A DNA stretch of 17,415 bases from UMGS172 sp964424555 (GCA_964424555.1 CAYRIX010000038.1:1-17415); one strand, 5' to 3'; shown: positions 8,221 to 16,455, numbered from the stretch's first letter. A program made the numbers and translations. Notes: a model not told the origin generated them from the letters alone.

Positions 8221-9212
8221 CTGTTATTCATCCTTTCGACCCTGATATCAGACGGCTTGACCGACACATCTGCTACCACGGTGCATTTATATCCTAATGA
8301 ATTCAACTTTTTCAAATTAGCTTTCTTATTTCCCGTCACCTTTGAGACCTCTTTTGGGTTGACGAGCAGCTTATATTCACCCTCTTCGGGCAATATTTCG
8401 AGTATTTTTTCTAAGTATATCTTACTGTCACAAAGCTCCTTAAAGGCTGGATGCCACGGACCTGCGACATATCGGTCATTCTCTATACTGTGAAGACCCG
8501 TTCTGATTACATCGATTCCGTTTTCTTTAAACATCACTAATAGCTTTGCGCAAAGGTCAACCGTCTCATCCAAGGAAGGCGGTGTGTACTCTCCTGCCTC
8601 ATAAAGAGAGGCAAGACGGGTATTTTTTAAGGTTATTGACGGGTATATCCTGACAGTATCAGGCCTCAAAGCTATGATAGCCTCAGCGGTCTTAACATCC
8701 TTTTCGTATGTACTTTTGTAAAGACCGGTCATCATCTGAAGACCCAACTCAAACCCGTATTCCTTTATAAGGCATGATGCATGCCTTACATCATCGGCAG
8801 TATGACCTCGGTCATTAAAAAGCAAAACATCATCACACATGCTCTGTGTGCCAAGCTCCACTGCTGTCACGCCGTAGGTTTTTAAAATATCAAGCACCTC
8901 ACGGTCGATACAGTCAGGCCTGGTAGAGACCCTAATACCTTTGATGTGTCCTGACTTGACGTGCTCGTATGCCACCGTTAAAAGATGGAGCATATAATCA
9001 CGGTCAATGGCTGTAAAGCTTCCGCCGAAAAAGGCAAGCTCGGTCGATTTTGCGTCATACTTATCCGACAATACGGCAATTTTTACGGCACTGTCAATAT
9101 CCTCTTTGGATGGCTGTGAATGAGCACCTGAAATAGTAACCTGATCGCAAAAGCTGCATCGGTTAGGACAACCTAAATGAGGTACAAAAACCGAAATGTT
9201 GGCATGACTCAT
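8211..9212 (-). CDS. Elp3-like radical SAM protein (no acetyltransferase domain)
   Basis: A radical SAM enzyme with the 4Fe-4S motif CPNRCSFC (Cys15, Cys19, Cys22) at its very N-terminus, as in the Elp3-like family. Other supporting segments are FFGGSFTAID (61-70), STRPDCID (96-103), VELGTQSM (118-125) and RIYPSITL (188-195), followed by a stretch like the Elp3 pattern in which a threonine-leucine segment leads to a Y-x-P (TRLASLYEAGEYTP). True Elp3 is about 500 residues and ends in a GNAT acetyltransferase domain; this 333-residue protein stops after a short lysine-rich tail, so it cannot be a complete tRNA carboxymethyl-uridine synthase. Homologues at this place beside rnc and smc are common in Clostridia, but I know of no established substrate. 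The start overlaps rnc by four bases (ATGA), so it is coupled to it. Coproporphyrinogen oxidase-like function is a less likely alternative. Confidence 0.88.
   Translation of the reverse strand: MSHANISVFVPHLGCPNRCSFCDQVTISGAHSQPSKEDIDSAVKIAVLSDKYDAKSTELAFFGGSFTAIDRDYMLHLLTVAYEHVKSGHIKGIRVSTRPDCIDREVLDILKTYGVTAVELGTQSMCDDVLLFNDRGHTADDVRHASCLIKEYGFELGLQMMTGLYKSTYEKDVKTAEAIIALRPDTVRIYPSITLKNTRLASLYEAGEYTPPSLDETVDLCAKLLVMFKENGIDVIRTGLHSIENDRYVAGPWHPAFKELCDSKIYLEKILEILPEEGEYKLLVNPKEVSKVTGNKKANLKKLNSLGYKCTVVADVSVKPSDIRVERMNNSCF
8218..8238 (-). promoter_or_regulatory. Ribosome binding site and TTG start of smc
   Basis: AAAGGATG ends roughly ten bases before TTG (8220-8218). The nearby ATG (8231-8229) belongs to the radical SAM reading frame, in which it encodes the Met of its final MNNSCF, and is not in frame with smc. 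In the smc frame a TAA stop precedes the TTG by two codons, so TTG is the first possible start. Confidence 0.7.
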
Positions 9213-9892
9213 GTGTCCTGACCCATAAGCTCCAAAGCTTTTTTGGCCGCCTGCTGTTCAGCCTGCTTTTTGCTGTGTCCCACTCCGTGTCCGATAACAT
9301 TTGAATTAAGTCTGACCTCGACCGTAAAGCTTTTATCATGGTCAGGTCCTTCCTCACCTACGAGGATATAGCTCAGTTCCTCACCGGGATTTTTCTGAAT
9401 TATCTCCTGAAGCTGTGTCTTATAATCGTGGAAGGCTTCTTCTACGGTGTGGTGCTTTATTTCTTCCTTGACAAAGCGCATAACGTGTGCTCTGGCAGGC
9501 TCAATACCGCCGTCAAGATAGATAGCGGCAAGCAGTGCCTCAAATGCGTCAGCTAAAATAGACGGACGCTCTCTGCCTCCGTTTTGCTGCTCGCCCTTGC
9601 CCAAAAACAAAAACCGACCCAGATCCATCTCACGGGCGAAGGCCGCCAAGGATTTTTCGCACACCAAGGATGCACGAAGCTTGGTCAGCTCTCCCTCGGG
9701 TAACTGTCTGAAGTTTTTGAAAATATAGTCTGATACAATTATCGACAGCACCGAGTCTCCCAAAAACTCCAATCGCTCATTGGACTCGGGAATACTTTTC
9801 ACCTCATTGATATACGAGGTGTGCGAAAGCGCACGGAGCATCAGGGATTTATCCTTAAACTCGTACCCTATGATATGTTCTAATTCTTGCAT
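9209..9892 (-). CDS. rnc: Ribonuclease III
   Basis: Double-strand-specific endoribonuclease that processes rRNA precursors and structured mRNAs as a homodimer. The 227-residue product has the signature NERLEFLGDSVL at 38-49 with metal ligands Glu42 and Asp46, and the second acidic pair Asp115 and Glu118 in SILADAFEALLAAIYLDGG. The double-stranded RNA-binding domain begins at about 157 (DYKTQLQEI) and ends with the basic helix HSKKQAEQQAAKKALELM. All catalytic residues are present, unlike in the Mini-III family. The ATG at 9892 has AAAGGTG 5 bases upstream, and the gene lies 11 bases after plsX. In most Firmicutes acpP or fabD/acpP lies between plsX and rnc; here there is nothing. Confidence 0.98.
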   Translation of the reverse strand: MQELEHIIGYEFKDKSLMLRALSHTSYINEVKSIPESNERLEFLGDSVLSIIVSDYIFKNFRQLPEGELTKLRASLVCEKSLAAFAREMDLGRFLFLGKGEQQNGGRERPSILADAFEALLAAIYLDGGIEPARAHVMRFVKEEIKHHTVEEAFHDYKTQLQEIIQKNPGEELSYILVGEEGPDHDKSFTVEVRLNSNVIGHGVGHSKKQAEQQAAKKALELMGQDT

Positions 9893-9903
9893 AAAAACAC
9901 CTT

Positions 9904-10917
9904 TTATTGATCCTCACCGACATTTTCGGCGGATTTGGCAAGATCCTCAGATATCTTGCCGATAACATCGTTTTCAACGCAAAGCATTGCCTGACGTATT
10001 GCGCTCCTTATAGATTTCGCATCTGAGCTGCCGTGAGCCTTGATAACAGGCTTTTTAACACCAAGCAGCGGTGCTCCGCCGACATCCGAATAGTCTGCAA
10101 ATTTTTTAAGGCCCATCAACGGTTTTTTCGCTAACAGATAGGCAAGCTTGGTCTTTATATTGGTAAGAAATGCGCCTTTAACGAGCTTCATCAGGTTCAT
10201 TGCAACACCCTCGTAGAGCTTTAAAGCAATGTTACCTGTATAGCCATCGGCAACAACACCGTCACAAACACCTGCAGGCAGATCACGTGCTTCAACATTT
10301 CCGACAAAATTTATGGGACTGTTCGAAAGCAGCTTATAAGCCTCGATCTGTAACGGGGTTCCCTTGGTATCCTCGGTACCGATATTCATAAGGCCTATCT
10401 CAGGATTTTCAATACCCTCAACGTTACGCAGATAAATTGACGACATTACACCAAACTGTTGCAGCATTTCGGGGCGGCATTCGGCATTTGCACCGCAGTC
10501 CATAAGCATAAATTTACGTGTTCTTGCGGGGACCATAGTACCCAAAGCAGGACGCTTTACACCCTTAATGCGCTTAACAATAAAGGTAGCACCTGCAACT
10601 ACTGCACCTGTACTTCCTGCCGAAACAAATGCATCCGCCTTGTCTTCTGCAACAAGCTGTAAAGCCAGTCCCAATGAAGTATTTTTCTTTGCACGGACGA
10701 TATCGGTCGGTTGGTCGTGCATATCGAATATCTCTTCGGTATGGACGATCTCCATCTTGGAAATATCGATAGAGTTTTCGAGGGCAACTTTTTTTATTAT
10801 GTCCTCGTTTCCCGTTAAAACTATTTCGACTCCGAACTCCTTTTGGGCATCCGCCGCACCCTGAAGTACCGCCATCGGAGCGTTATCTCCGCCGAATGCA
10901 TCAACAACTATTTTCAT
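9904..10917 (-). CDS. plsX: Phosphate acyltransferase PlsX
   Basis: PlsX transfers the acyl group of acyl-ACP to phosphate, making acyl-phosphate for PlsY, the first step of phospholipid synthesis in most Gram-positive bacteria; it is a peripheral membrane enzyme. The 337-residue protein is full length, opening with IVVDAFGGDNAP, then FVSAGSTGAVVAGA (98-110), the DCGANAE segment, NIGTEDTKGT and GNVEARDLPAGVCDG, followed by VADGYTGNIALK, all family landmarks. The ATG at 10917 has a strong AAGGAG SD 6 bases upstream. It is 31 bases after trmFO. The rpmF gene that often precedes plsX in other bacteria is absent here. Confidence 0.97.
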   Translation of the reverse strand: MKIVVDAFGGDNAPMAVLQGAADAQKEFGVEIVLTGNEDIIKKVALENSIDISKMEIVHTEEIFDMHDQPTDIVRAKKNTSLGLALQLVAEDKADAFVSAGSTGAVVAGATFIVKRIKGVKRPALGTMVPARTRKFMLMDCGANAECRPEMLQQFGVMSSIYLRNVEGIENPEIGLMNIGTEDTKGTPLQIEAYKLLSNSPINFVGNVEARDLPAGVCDGVVADGYTGNIALKLYEGVAMNLMKLVKGAFLTNIKTKLAYLLAKKPLMGLKKFADYSDVGGAPLLGVKKPVIKAHGSSDAKSIRSAIRQAMLCVENDVIGKISEDLAKSAENVGEDQ

Positions 10918-10948
10918 AATCTACTCCTTCTGCCGAAAGGCATTAGTT

Positions 10949-12274
10949 TTAAATATCAATTACAGGGATCTTCTCACAAAATCCGTTTTCGCAAAACCAC
11001 TTGGCCGAACGGTAAAACAACTCGGTATACCGCTTTTGTTTGTCTCTTATTTGCTCGTCAAGCGGCGGCAAAACACCGAAATTCGCACCCATCGGCTGAA
11101 AATCCTTAACCGTTGGATCACTTACGTAGCCCGACAAAGCACCGAGCATAGTATACTCGGGGAAATCAACAGAAGCTGTGCTCTTTATCCTTGCCGCCAT
11201 GTGCATAGCCGCTACCAAGCCCGAGCCTGCCGATTCCATATAACCTTCCACGCCGCTTATCTGTCCTGCAAAGCTCACTTTGGGATAATTTTTCATTGAA
11301 AAATCCTTATTTAGCAGCTTTGGAGAATTTATAAACGAGTTACGGTGCATAACTCCGTAACGCACAAACTCAGCGTTCGAAAGTCCCGGTATCATACCGA
11401 AAACACGTTTTTGTTCGCCGAATTTCAGGTTGGTTTGAAATCCCACAAGGTTAAACATTGTACCCTTGCTGTTCTCTTTTCTCAACTGCACCACTGCCCA
11501 CGGACGGTGACCTGTTTTTGGGTCTCTCAGTCCCACAGGCTTCATAGGGCCAAATCGCATGGCATCGTTCCCACGGGTTGCCAAGACCTCGATCGGCATA
11601 CAGCCCTCATACACCTTTAACGGGTTATCGGCATCATGCAAAACCGCACGCTCGGCCGAAACGAGAGCATCTCTGAAGGCTTCATATTCCGCCTTATTTA
11701 AGGGACAGTTTATGTAATCATCGCCGCCCTTACCGTATCGGCTCTCGGAAAACACCGAGGTATAATCGATGCTATCGGCCGTAACAATCGGTGCCGCCGC
11801 ATCGAAAAAGTTAAGATACTCCTCACCGCAAAGCTGCTTAATGCTTTCAGCAAGCTTACCCTCGGTCAACGGACCTGTTGCTACTACCGTATATTCCTCA
11901 GGGTCAATTTCGGTAATCTCTTTGCGGATAACATTTATCAGCGGATGCGAGCATACCGCCTCGGTGACCGCCCTTGAAAACAGCTCACGGTCGACCGCCA
12001 AAGCACCGCCGGCAGGAACGGCCGTAGCCTTAGCCGCTTTGACGCAAACCGAGCCAAACTGTTCCATTTCCCATTTTAATAACCCTGCCGCAGAATTAAG
12101 TCTTTGAGCCTTTAACGAATTTGAGCAGATAAGCTCGGCAAAGCCCTCCGACTTGTGAGCAGGAGAGTATTTTAAAGGCTTCATCTCATAGAGGTCAACC
12201 TCTAATCCCGAGGATGCCAGCTTCCAGGCCGCCTCACAGCCTGCAAGACCTGCGCCTAATACCTTAACCCTCAT
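10949..12274 (-). CDS. trmFO: Folate-dependent tRNA (uracil-54-C5) methyltransferase TrmFO
   Basis: Flavoprotein that makes ribothymidine at position 54 of the T-loop of tRNAs, using methylene-tetrahydrofolate as carbon donor and reduced FAD. The 441-residue product begins with the FAD-binding Rossmann loop GAGLAGCEAAW (7-17). Cys50 (AELICSNSLK) and Cys225 (YEGCMPIEVLA) correspond to the two cysteines implicated in catalysis in the family. The central GKGGDDYINCPLNK and the C-terminal FAD segment around GVEGYMESAGSGLVAA are intact. A longer reading frame to 12412 exists, but that extension is only topA read in another frame. The ATG at 12274, three codons into the MKPM segment, matches the family N-terminus and overlaps topA by 11 bases. 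dprA-topA-trmFO order also occurs in Bacillus. Confidence 0.97.
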   Translation of the reverse strand: MRVKVLGAGLAGCEAAWKLASSGLEVDLYEMKPLKYSPAHKSEGFAELICSNSLKAQRLNSAAGLLKWEMEQFGSVCVKAAKATAVPAGGALAVDRELFSRAVTEAVCSHPLINVIRKEITEIDPEEYTVVATGPLTEGKLAESIKQLCGEEYLNFFDAAAPIVTADSIDYTSVFSESRYGKGGDDYINCPLNKAEYEAFRDALVSAERAVLHDADNPLKVYEGCMPIEVLATRGNDAMRFGPMKPVGLRDPKTGHRPWAVVQLRKENSKGTMFNLVGFQTNLKFGEQKRVFGMIPGLSNAEFVRYGVMHRNSFINSPKLLNKDFSMKNYPKVSFAGQISGVEGYMESAGSGLVAAMHMAARIKSTASVDFPEYTMLGALSGYVSDPTVKDFQPMGANFGVLPPLDEQIRDKQKRYTELFYRSAKWFCENGFCEKIPVIDI

Positions 12275-14378
12275 TGGTTTCATCCGTCTTTTTGGTTTTT
12301 TTGCGGGTTGAGGCCTTTTCGTAGCCACAGCCCTCATTAAGGCAGGCAAGCTTACCCCTACCCTTAAACAAAGTCTTGCCGCACTCGGGACAGTTCTCGG
12401 CGGTAGGCTCATCCCACGTCATAAAATTGCAGTTGGGATAAGACGAGCAACCGTAGAATTTTTTACCCTTTTTGGTATTTCTCTGCACAAGCTTACTCGA
12501 ACAAACAGGACAAGAGCCTTTAATGTCACCGGTCAACGGCTTGGCATTTTTACACTGGGGATATCCCGGACAGGCAAGGAATTTGCCGAAACGGCCGTTT
12601 TTAATGACCATTTTTCTTCCGCAAAGCTCACACAGGACATCGGTCTCCTCATCGGGCACCTTGATACGTTTGCCGTCCATCTTTTCCTCGGCGGCCTTGA
12701 GAGTCTTGTCAAAATCCTTATAGAATTCTGCAATGGTCTCGACCCAGCCAAGCTGACCGTCGCCGATTTTATCAAGGCTTTCCTCCATTCCTGCTGTGAA
12801 CTTGATATCGACTATCCTTTTAAAGTATTCACACATCAGTTCGGTTACAGTCTCGCCTAACGGAGTGGGAGCATATGCCTTATTTATCTTGGTAACATAA
12901 TCTCTCTGCTCGATGTTGGAAACAATAGGAGCGTAGGTAGCAGGACGGCCGATGCCGTTTTCATCCAAAGCCTTTGTAAGGGTTGCATAGTTATATCTTA
13001 CGGGAGGCTGAGTGAAATGCTGCTCCTTCATAACGCCGCTGACACTATCGGTCTTTAGGACATCACCGACTGCGAGCGGAGGAATTGCACTGTTTTGCTC
13101 TTCTTCCTCGTCCTTGCCTTCAACATAAAGCGCCGTAAAGCCGTCAAACTTGACCTTATATCCGCTTGCCTTAAAGAGATAGCCGTTATTGTGTATATCA
13201 ACATTGACGGTATCCTGCAGGCAATTTGCCATCAAGCTGGCCAAGAAGCGTTCCCAAATAAGCTTATACAGCTTATACTGCTCTGCAGTGAGCGCTGCTT
13301 TCACCGACTCTGGAGTCATATCTATAGAGGTGGGACGGATAGCCTCGTGGGCATCCTGTGTTCCCTTTTTTGCCTTAAAATAACGTGGTTTTGAGGGAAG
13401 ATAATTAGTTCCGAAACGATTGGTAATAAACTGTGCCGCAGCAGTACGTGCCTCTTCAGAAATTCTCAAAGAGTCGGTTCTCATGTAGGTAATAAGACCG
13501 ATACTGCCCTTATTGGGTATCTCAACACCCTCATAAAGCTGTTGAGCAATACGCATAGTGCGTTTACCGTCGTAGCCCAAGCGCCGTGAAGCCTCCTGTT
13601 GCATGGTGGAGGTATTGAAAGGAGGGGCAGGCTGACGGGTGCGTGTGCCGTTTTTGACCATAGCCACGGTAAACTGACCGTCCTTTACGGCATCAAGGAT
13701 AGCCGTGGCAGTCTCGTCATTAGGTATATCGACCTTTTTGCCGTCGACGGTTCCGTGGAACTTAGCAACAAATTTTTTACGGTCTTTAATCAGCTTGGCG
13801 GCAATGGTCCAATACTCTTCGGGTACAAATGCCCTGATTTCCTTCTCACGGTCAACAATAAGACGGAGCGCCACCGACTGAACACGTCCTGCCGACAGAC
13901 CTCTTTTGACCTTTTTCCAAAGGAACGGGCTTATTTTATAACCGACAAGGCGATCCAACACACGGCGAGCCTGCTGAGCATCGACAAGGTCAATATCAAC
14001 CTTACGTGGGTTGCTCATACCCACTTCAACGCCCGAACGGGTTATCTCATTAAAAACCACTCGGTTTTCCTCATTGAGATCCAAGCCCAAAACGTGTGCA
14101 AGATGCCAAGAAATAGCTTCTCCCTCACGGTCAGGGTCGGTTGCCAGATACACAAACTCCGATGATGCGGCAGCCTCCTTAAGCTTTTTTATGACCTCTT
14201 TCTTATTAGCAAGATTAGTATATTTAGGTGCAAATCCGTTTTCGATATCGATACCGAGTGAGGACTGAGGCAGGTCACGTACGTGACCCGTACAGCCAAC
14301 GACCTCATAGCCTGCTCCCAAATACTTCTGAACTGTCTTTGCTTTAGAAGGGGACTCCAGAATTACTAATTTAGACAT
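12264..14378 (-). CDS. topA: DNA topoisomerase I (type IA)
   Basis: Relaxes negative supercoils behind polymerases through a covalent 5'-phosphotyrosine intermediate. The 704-residue protein is complete. The TOPRIM domain opens with ILESPSKAKT (Glu8) and carries the acidic triad Asp81, Asp83, Glu85 in ATDPDREGEA, with GHVRDLP at 31-37. The active-site tyrosine is Tyr298 in ITYMRTDSLR. Three tetracysteine zinc ribbons close the C-terminus: Cys583/586/603/609, Cys623/626/644/650 and Cys663/666/679/684, then a lysine-rich tail that probably contacts DNA. The ATG at 14378 has a moderate SD (GAGTG, about 9 bases away). It follows dprA by 41 bases, the largest gap inside the run, where a weak promoter is possible. 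The 3' end overlaps trmFO. Confidence 0.98.
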   Translation of the reverse strand: MSKLVILESPSKAKTVQKYLGAGYEVVGCTGHVRDLPQSSLGIDIENGFAPKYTNLANKKEVIKKLKEAAASSEFVYLATDPDREGEAISWHLAHVLGLDLNEENRVVFNEITRSGVEVGMSNPRKVDIDLVDAQQARRVLDRLVGYKISPFLWKKVKRGLSAGRVQSVALRLIVDREKEIRAFVPEEYWTIAAKLIKDRKKFVAKFHGTVDGKKVDIPNDETATAILDAVKDGQFTVAMVKNGTRTRQPAPPFNTSTMQQEASRRLGYDGKRTMRIAQQLYEGVEIPNKGSIGLITYMRTDSLRISEEARTAAAQFITNRFGTNYLPSKPRYFKAKKGTQDAHEAIRPTSIDMTPESVKAALTAEQYKLYKLIWERFLASLMANCLQDTVNVDIHNNGYLFKASGYKVKFDGFTALYVEGKDEEEEQNSAIPPLAVGDVLKTDSVSGVMKEQHFTQPPVRYNYATLTKALDENGIGRPATYAPIVSNIEQRDYVTKINKAYAPTPLGETVTELMCEYFKRIVDIKFTAGMEESLDKIGDGQLGWVETIAEFYKDFDKTLKAAEEKMDGKRIKVPDEETDVLCELCGRKMVIKNGRFGKFLACPGYPQCKNAKPLTGDIKGSCPVCSSKLVQRNTKKGKKFYGCSSYPNCNFMTWDEPTAENCPECGKTLFKGRGKLACLNEGCGYEKASTRKKTKKTDETNEG

Positions 14379-14400
14379 TTATATTATCACTCTTTCGTGT

Positions 14401-14429
14401 TATATATACTTAGCTTCACTTACTTTAAA
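14401..14429 (-). promoter_or_regulatory. Weak candidate internal promoter before topA
   Basis: The 41-base gap between dprA and topA is AT-rich. On the minus strand TTTAAA (14429-14424) and TATATA (14406-14401) are 17 bases apart. The -35 is a poor match and the leader to the topA ATG would be only about 15 bases, so this is weak. No hairpin or terminator is visible in the gap. Confidence 0.2.
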
Positions 14430-15631
14430 CGGTATCTGCCGCCCGGAACAGCCTCGATAAATCCGCATATCTCAAGCTCGGTCACACAACCGATAACGGT
14501 ACCCGAGGGCAGCTCGGTCTTATCCACAGCATCGTCGGCGGTAAAGGTTTCATCCACAGACTCCAAAACCTTAAGAATACTTAGTGCCTCATCCGACAGC
14601 ATTTCTCTGCTCGGTTTTGCCGTGACACGTACTTCAATGTCCTCGGTGTTAACCTCGGGCGATTCCTCCGTCTCACTGATAACCGAAATATTTACATCCT
14701 CTATCTCATTGACTCTATCGTTGACGGTAGCTCTACGCTCAGGCTCATGTATTTTGTCAGGATAAAGGAATAAATATTCATTTATTATATCATTTACACT
14801 GAGTAACGGTCTTGCTCCGTCGGCAATAAGACGGTTAGAGCCCTCGTATTGAGGTAACGATGGACTACCCGGAATTACAAACACGTCTCTACCCTGCTCG
14901 GTCGCATGTCTTGCGGTTATCATTGTACCACTTTTTTGCGCACCCTCAATTACCACTACTCCGTTGCAAAGCCCTGACATTATGCGGTTTCTTCTTGGGA
15001 AAGCTCCTTTTGTAACCGAGTCAAACGGCGGACATTCCGATACAAGACAACCGTTTTTAGCAATATCGTCACGAAGCTCTTTATTGGACTTTAGATAATC
15101 GCTCTCAATTCCTGCACCAAGCACACCGACCGTATAGCCGTGTGCTTTAATTGCGCCTTTGTGTGCGGCACTGTCTCCGCCCAGGGCACCACCGCTGACC
15201 ACACAAAATCCGCATGAGGCCAAGGTGTCGGCTATTGTATAAGCGCATCTTGCGCCGTAATCACTCACCTTTCTCGGACCGACAATAGCAATAGCAGGAA
15301 TATTGTTGAAATCAAAGCGTGAGCCTTTAACATAAAGTACTGCAGGCGGATCGGCAATATTCAGCAGACGCTCAGGATAAAGAGTATCCTCAGGTGTAAT
15401 GATATTTATGCCGTACTTTGCACAGTCTTGCAGGATTTTAAAGATTCTTTTTCTCGACACCGAATGAAGCCTTGATGCCTGTGTTTTATTAAGGCGGCAT
15501 TTAGCGATCTTTTCGCTGTCGGGCGCAAGATAAAAATCTTTCGCAGTTTCGTAGTGTGCGATGACCCTTGACACTGCAGGACTTCCGTAGCCTAACACCT
15601 GCTGTAACCAAATCCAATATTCAGCCGACAT
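14420..15631 (-). CDS. dprA: DNA-processing protein DprA (Smf)
   Basis: Binds incoming single-stranded DNA during natural transformation and loads RecA; many non-competent bacteria also keep it. The 403-residue product has an N-terminal SAM-like helical region (about 1-75), then the Rossmann-fold core with IVGPRKVSDYGAR (117-129), VSGGALGGDSAAHKGA (145-160), the PRRNRIMSGL motif (about 212-221), KSGTMITARHA (233-243) and IPGSPS. An acidic linker (about 300-345) leads to a C-terminal winged-helix domain (about 345-403). An alternative GTG start one codon earlier exists; the ATG at 15631, with GAGGTG 5 bases upstream, fits better and shares one base with the stop codon of the upstream methyltransferase (TGATG). 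The Pro in IVGPR replaces the small residue usual in family members. Confidence 0.97.
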   Translation of the reverse strand: MSAEYWIWLQQVLGYGSPAVSRVIAHYETAKDFYLAPDSEKIAKCRLNKTQASRLHSVSRKRIFKILQDCAKYGINIITPEDTLYPERLLNIADPPAVLYVKGSRFDFNNIPAIAIVGPRKVSDYGARCAYTIADTLASCGFCVVSGGALGGDSAAHKGAIKAHGYTVGVLGAGIESDYLKSNKELRDDIAKNGCLVSECPPFDSVTKGAFPRRNRIMSGLCNGVVVIEGAQKSGTMITARHATEQGRDVFVIPGSPSLPQYEGSNRLIADGARPLLSVNDIINEYLFLYPDKIHEPERRATVNDRVNEIEDVNISVISETEESPEVNTEDIEVRVTAKPSREMLSDEALSILKVLESVDETFTADDAVDKTELPSGTVIGCVTELEICGFIEAVPGGRYRLK

Positions 15632-16428
15632 CACTGCACCTCTTTACGGGTCATTTCCCACATTATTATGGAGGCGGCAGCAGCAGCATTCAAGGACTCG
15701 GCCCTGCCCTGCATAGTAATGGTGATTTTTTTGTCGCAAACTGCTATTGCCTCATCGGTCAATCCGTTAGCCTCATTACCGATAAGAACAGCGCAATTTT
15801 TTGGATAATCAACCTTTGATACATCACAATCGGAATTTAACACTACCGAAGCAAACAGTTCAAATCCTTTATTCTTCAAACCATCAAGGTCAGATAAAAG
15901 GTCGTTGGTTAAATATATCGGCAAGCGCAACAAAGCGCCCATGCCCGCTCGCTGAGCTTTAGGGGAAAACGGATCGCATCCGAGCGATGAAACAATAAGT
16001 CCATCCAAGCCGAGTGCCTCAGCAGTACGTGCAACAGTACCTAAATTTGCAGGGTCAGCGGTGTTTTCCAAAACGATATATCTACCGCTTTTAATATCAC
16101 CTATACTCCCTACGGTTTCAGGTATCCTTACAACACACATGACGCCCTGAGGAGACACGGTATCGCACATATATGAAAACAGACCGTCAGGCACCTTTAT
16201 ACGTTGCTTAGCGGCATTAATAACAGTGTTCAGCCTTTCACTTTCCTCAAGCCCCTCGGCAACAATGAGATATTCAACGGTATACCCGTTAACAGCGGCA
16301 TCGGCGCAAAGGCGTAATCCTTCAAGCACGAACATACCGGTATTCTTACGCTCACGGGCTGAGGTCATCAGCTTGCGGACCGATTTGATAAGTTTATTGT
16401 CTTTACTGCTGATAAAGGAAAAATCCAC
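15631..16428 (-). CDS. SpoU/TrmH-family RNA 2'-O-methyltransferase (GTG start)
   Basis: SPOUT-fold enzyme that probably methylates a ribose 2'-OH in rRNA or tRNA using S-adenosylmethionine. Numbered from the GTG at 16428 it has 265 residues: an N-terminal RNA-binding domain (ISSKDNKLIKSVRKL, then FVLEGLRLCADA at 33-44) and a C-terminal knotted domain with motif 1 NTADPANLGTVAR (122-134, with Asn122, Asn128 and the catalytic-type Arg134), motif 2 IGNEANGL (216-223) and motif 3 ITMQGRAESLNAAAAAS (237-253). Its layout resembles B. subtilis YsgA and RlmB, but the exact target cannot be read from sequence. The frame stays open upstream to a TTG at 16497, yet the promoter occupies that stretch. GTG at 16428, with GGGGTGG 5 bases upstream, gives the family-like N-terminus; GTG at 16437 is the alternative. 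First gene of the run. Confidence 0.93.
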   Translation of the reverse strand: MDFSFISSKDNKLIKSVRKLMTSARERKNTGMFVLEGLRLCADAAVNGYTVEYLIVAEGLEESERLNTVINAAKQRIKVPDGLFSYMCDTVSPQGVMCVVRIPETVGSIGDIKSGRYIVLENTADPANLGTVARTAEALGLDGLIVSSLGCDPFSPKAQRAGMGALLRLPIYLTNDLLSDLDGLKNKGFELFASVVLNSDCDVSKVDYPKNCAVLIGNEANGLTDEAIAVCDKKITITMQGRAESLNAAAAASIIMWEMTRKEVQ

Positions 16429-16455
16429 CCTTGCCACCCCATCGCATACTTTCTC

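Noticed and set aside
8768..8788. 8-bp stem (TAAGGCAT / ATGCCTTA) with a 5-base loop inside the radical SAM gene
   Set aside because: It lies mid-gene, has no T-tract after it on the minus strand and interrupts no reading frame; most likely chance in coding sequence.
10930..10945. Short TGCC/GGCA hairpin between trmFO and plsX
   Set aside because: Only 4 bp with no T-tract and next to the plsX SD; too weak for a terminator or a riboswitch.
12275..12412. N-terminal extension of TrmFO to 487 residues
   Set aside because: The extra 46 residues are topA coding sequence read out of frame, rich in Arg and Pro; TrmFO family members start at the MRVKVLGAG segment.
13599..14165. 188-codon open frame on the plus strand opposite topA
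   Set aside because: It lies wholly antisense to the strongly supported topA and has no recognisable domain; it is an antisense shadow.
14379..14419. Small gene or terminator in the dprA-topA gap
   Set aside because: The 41 bases are AT-rich with no stem-loop and no frame of useful length.
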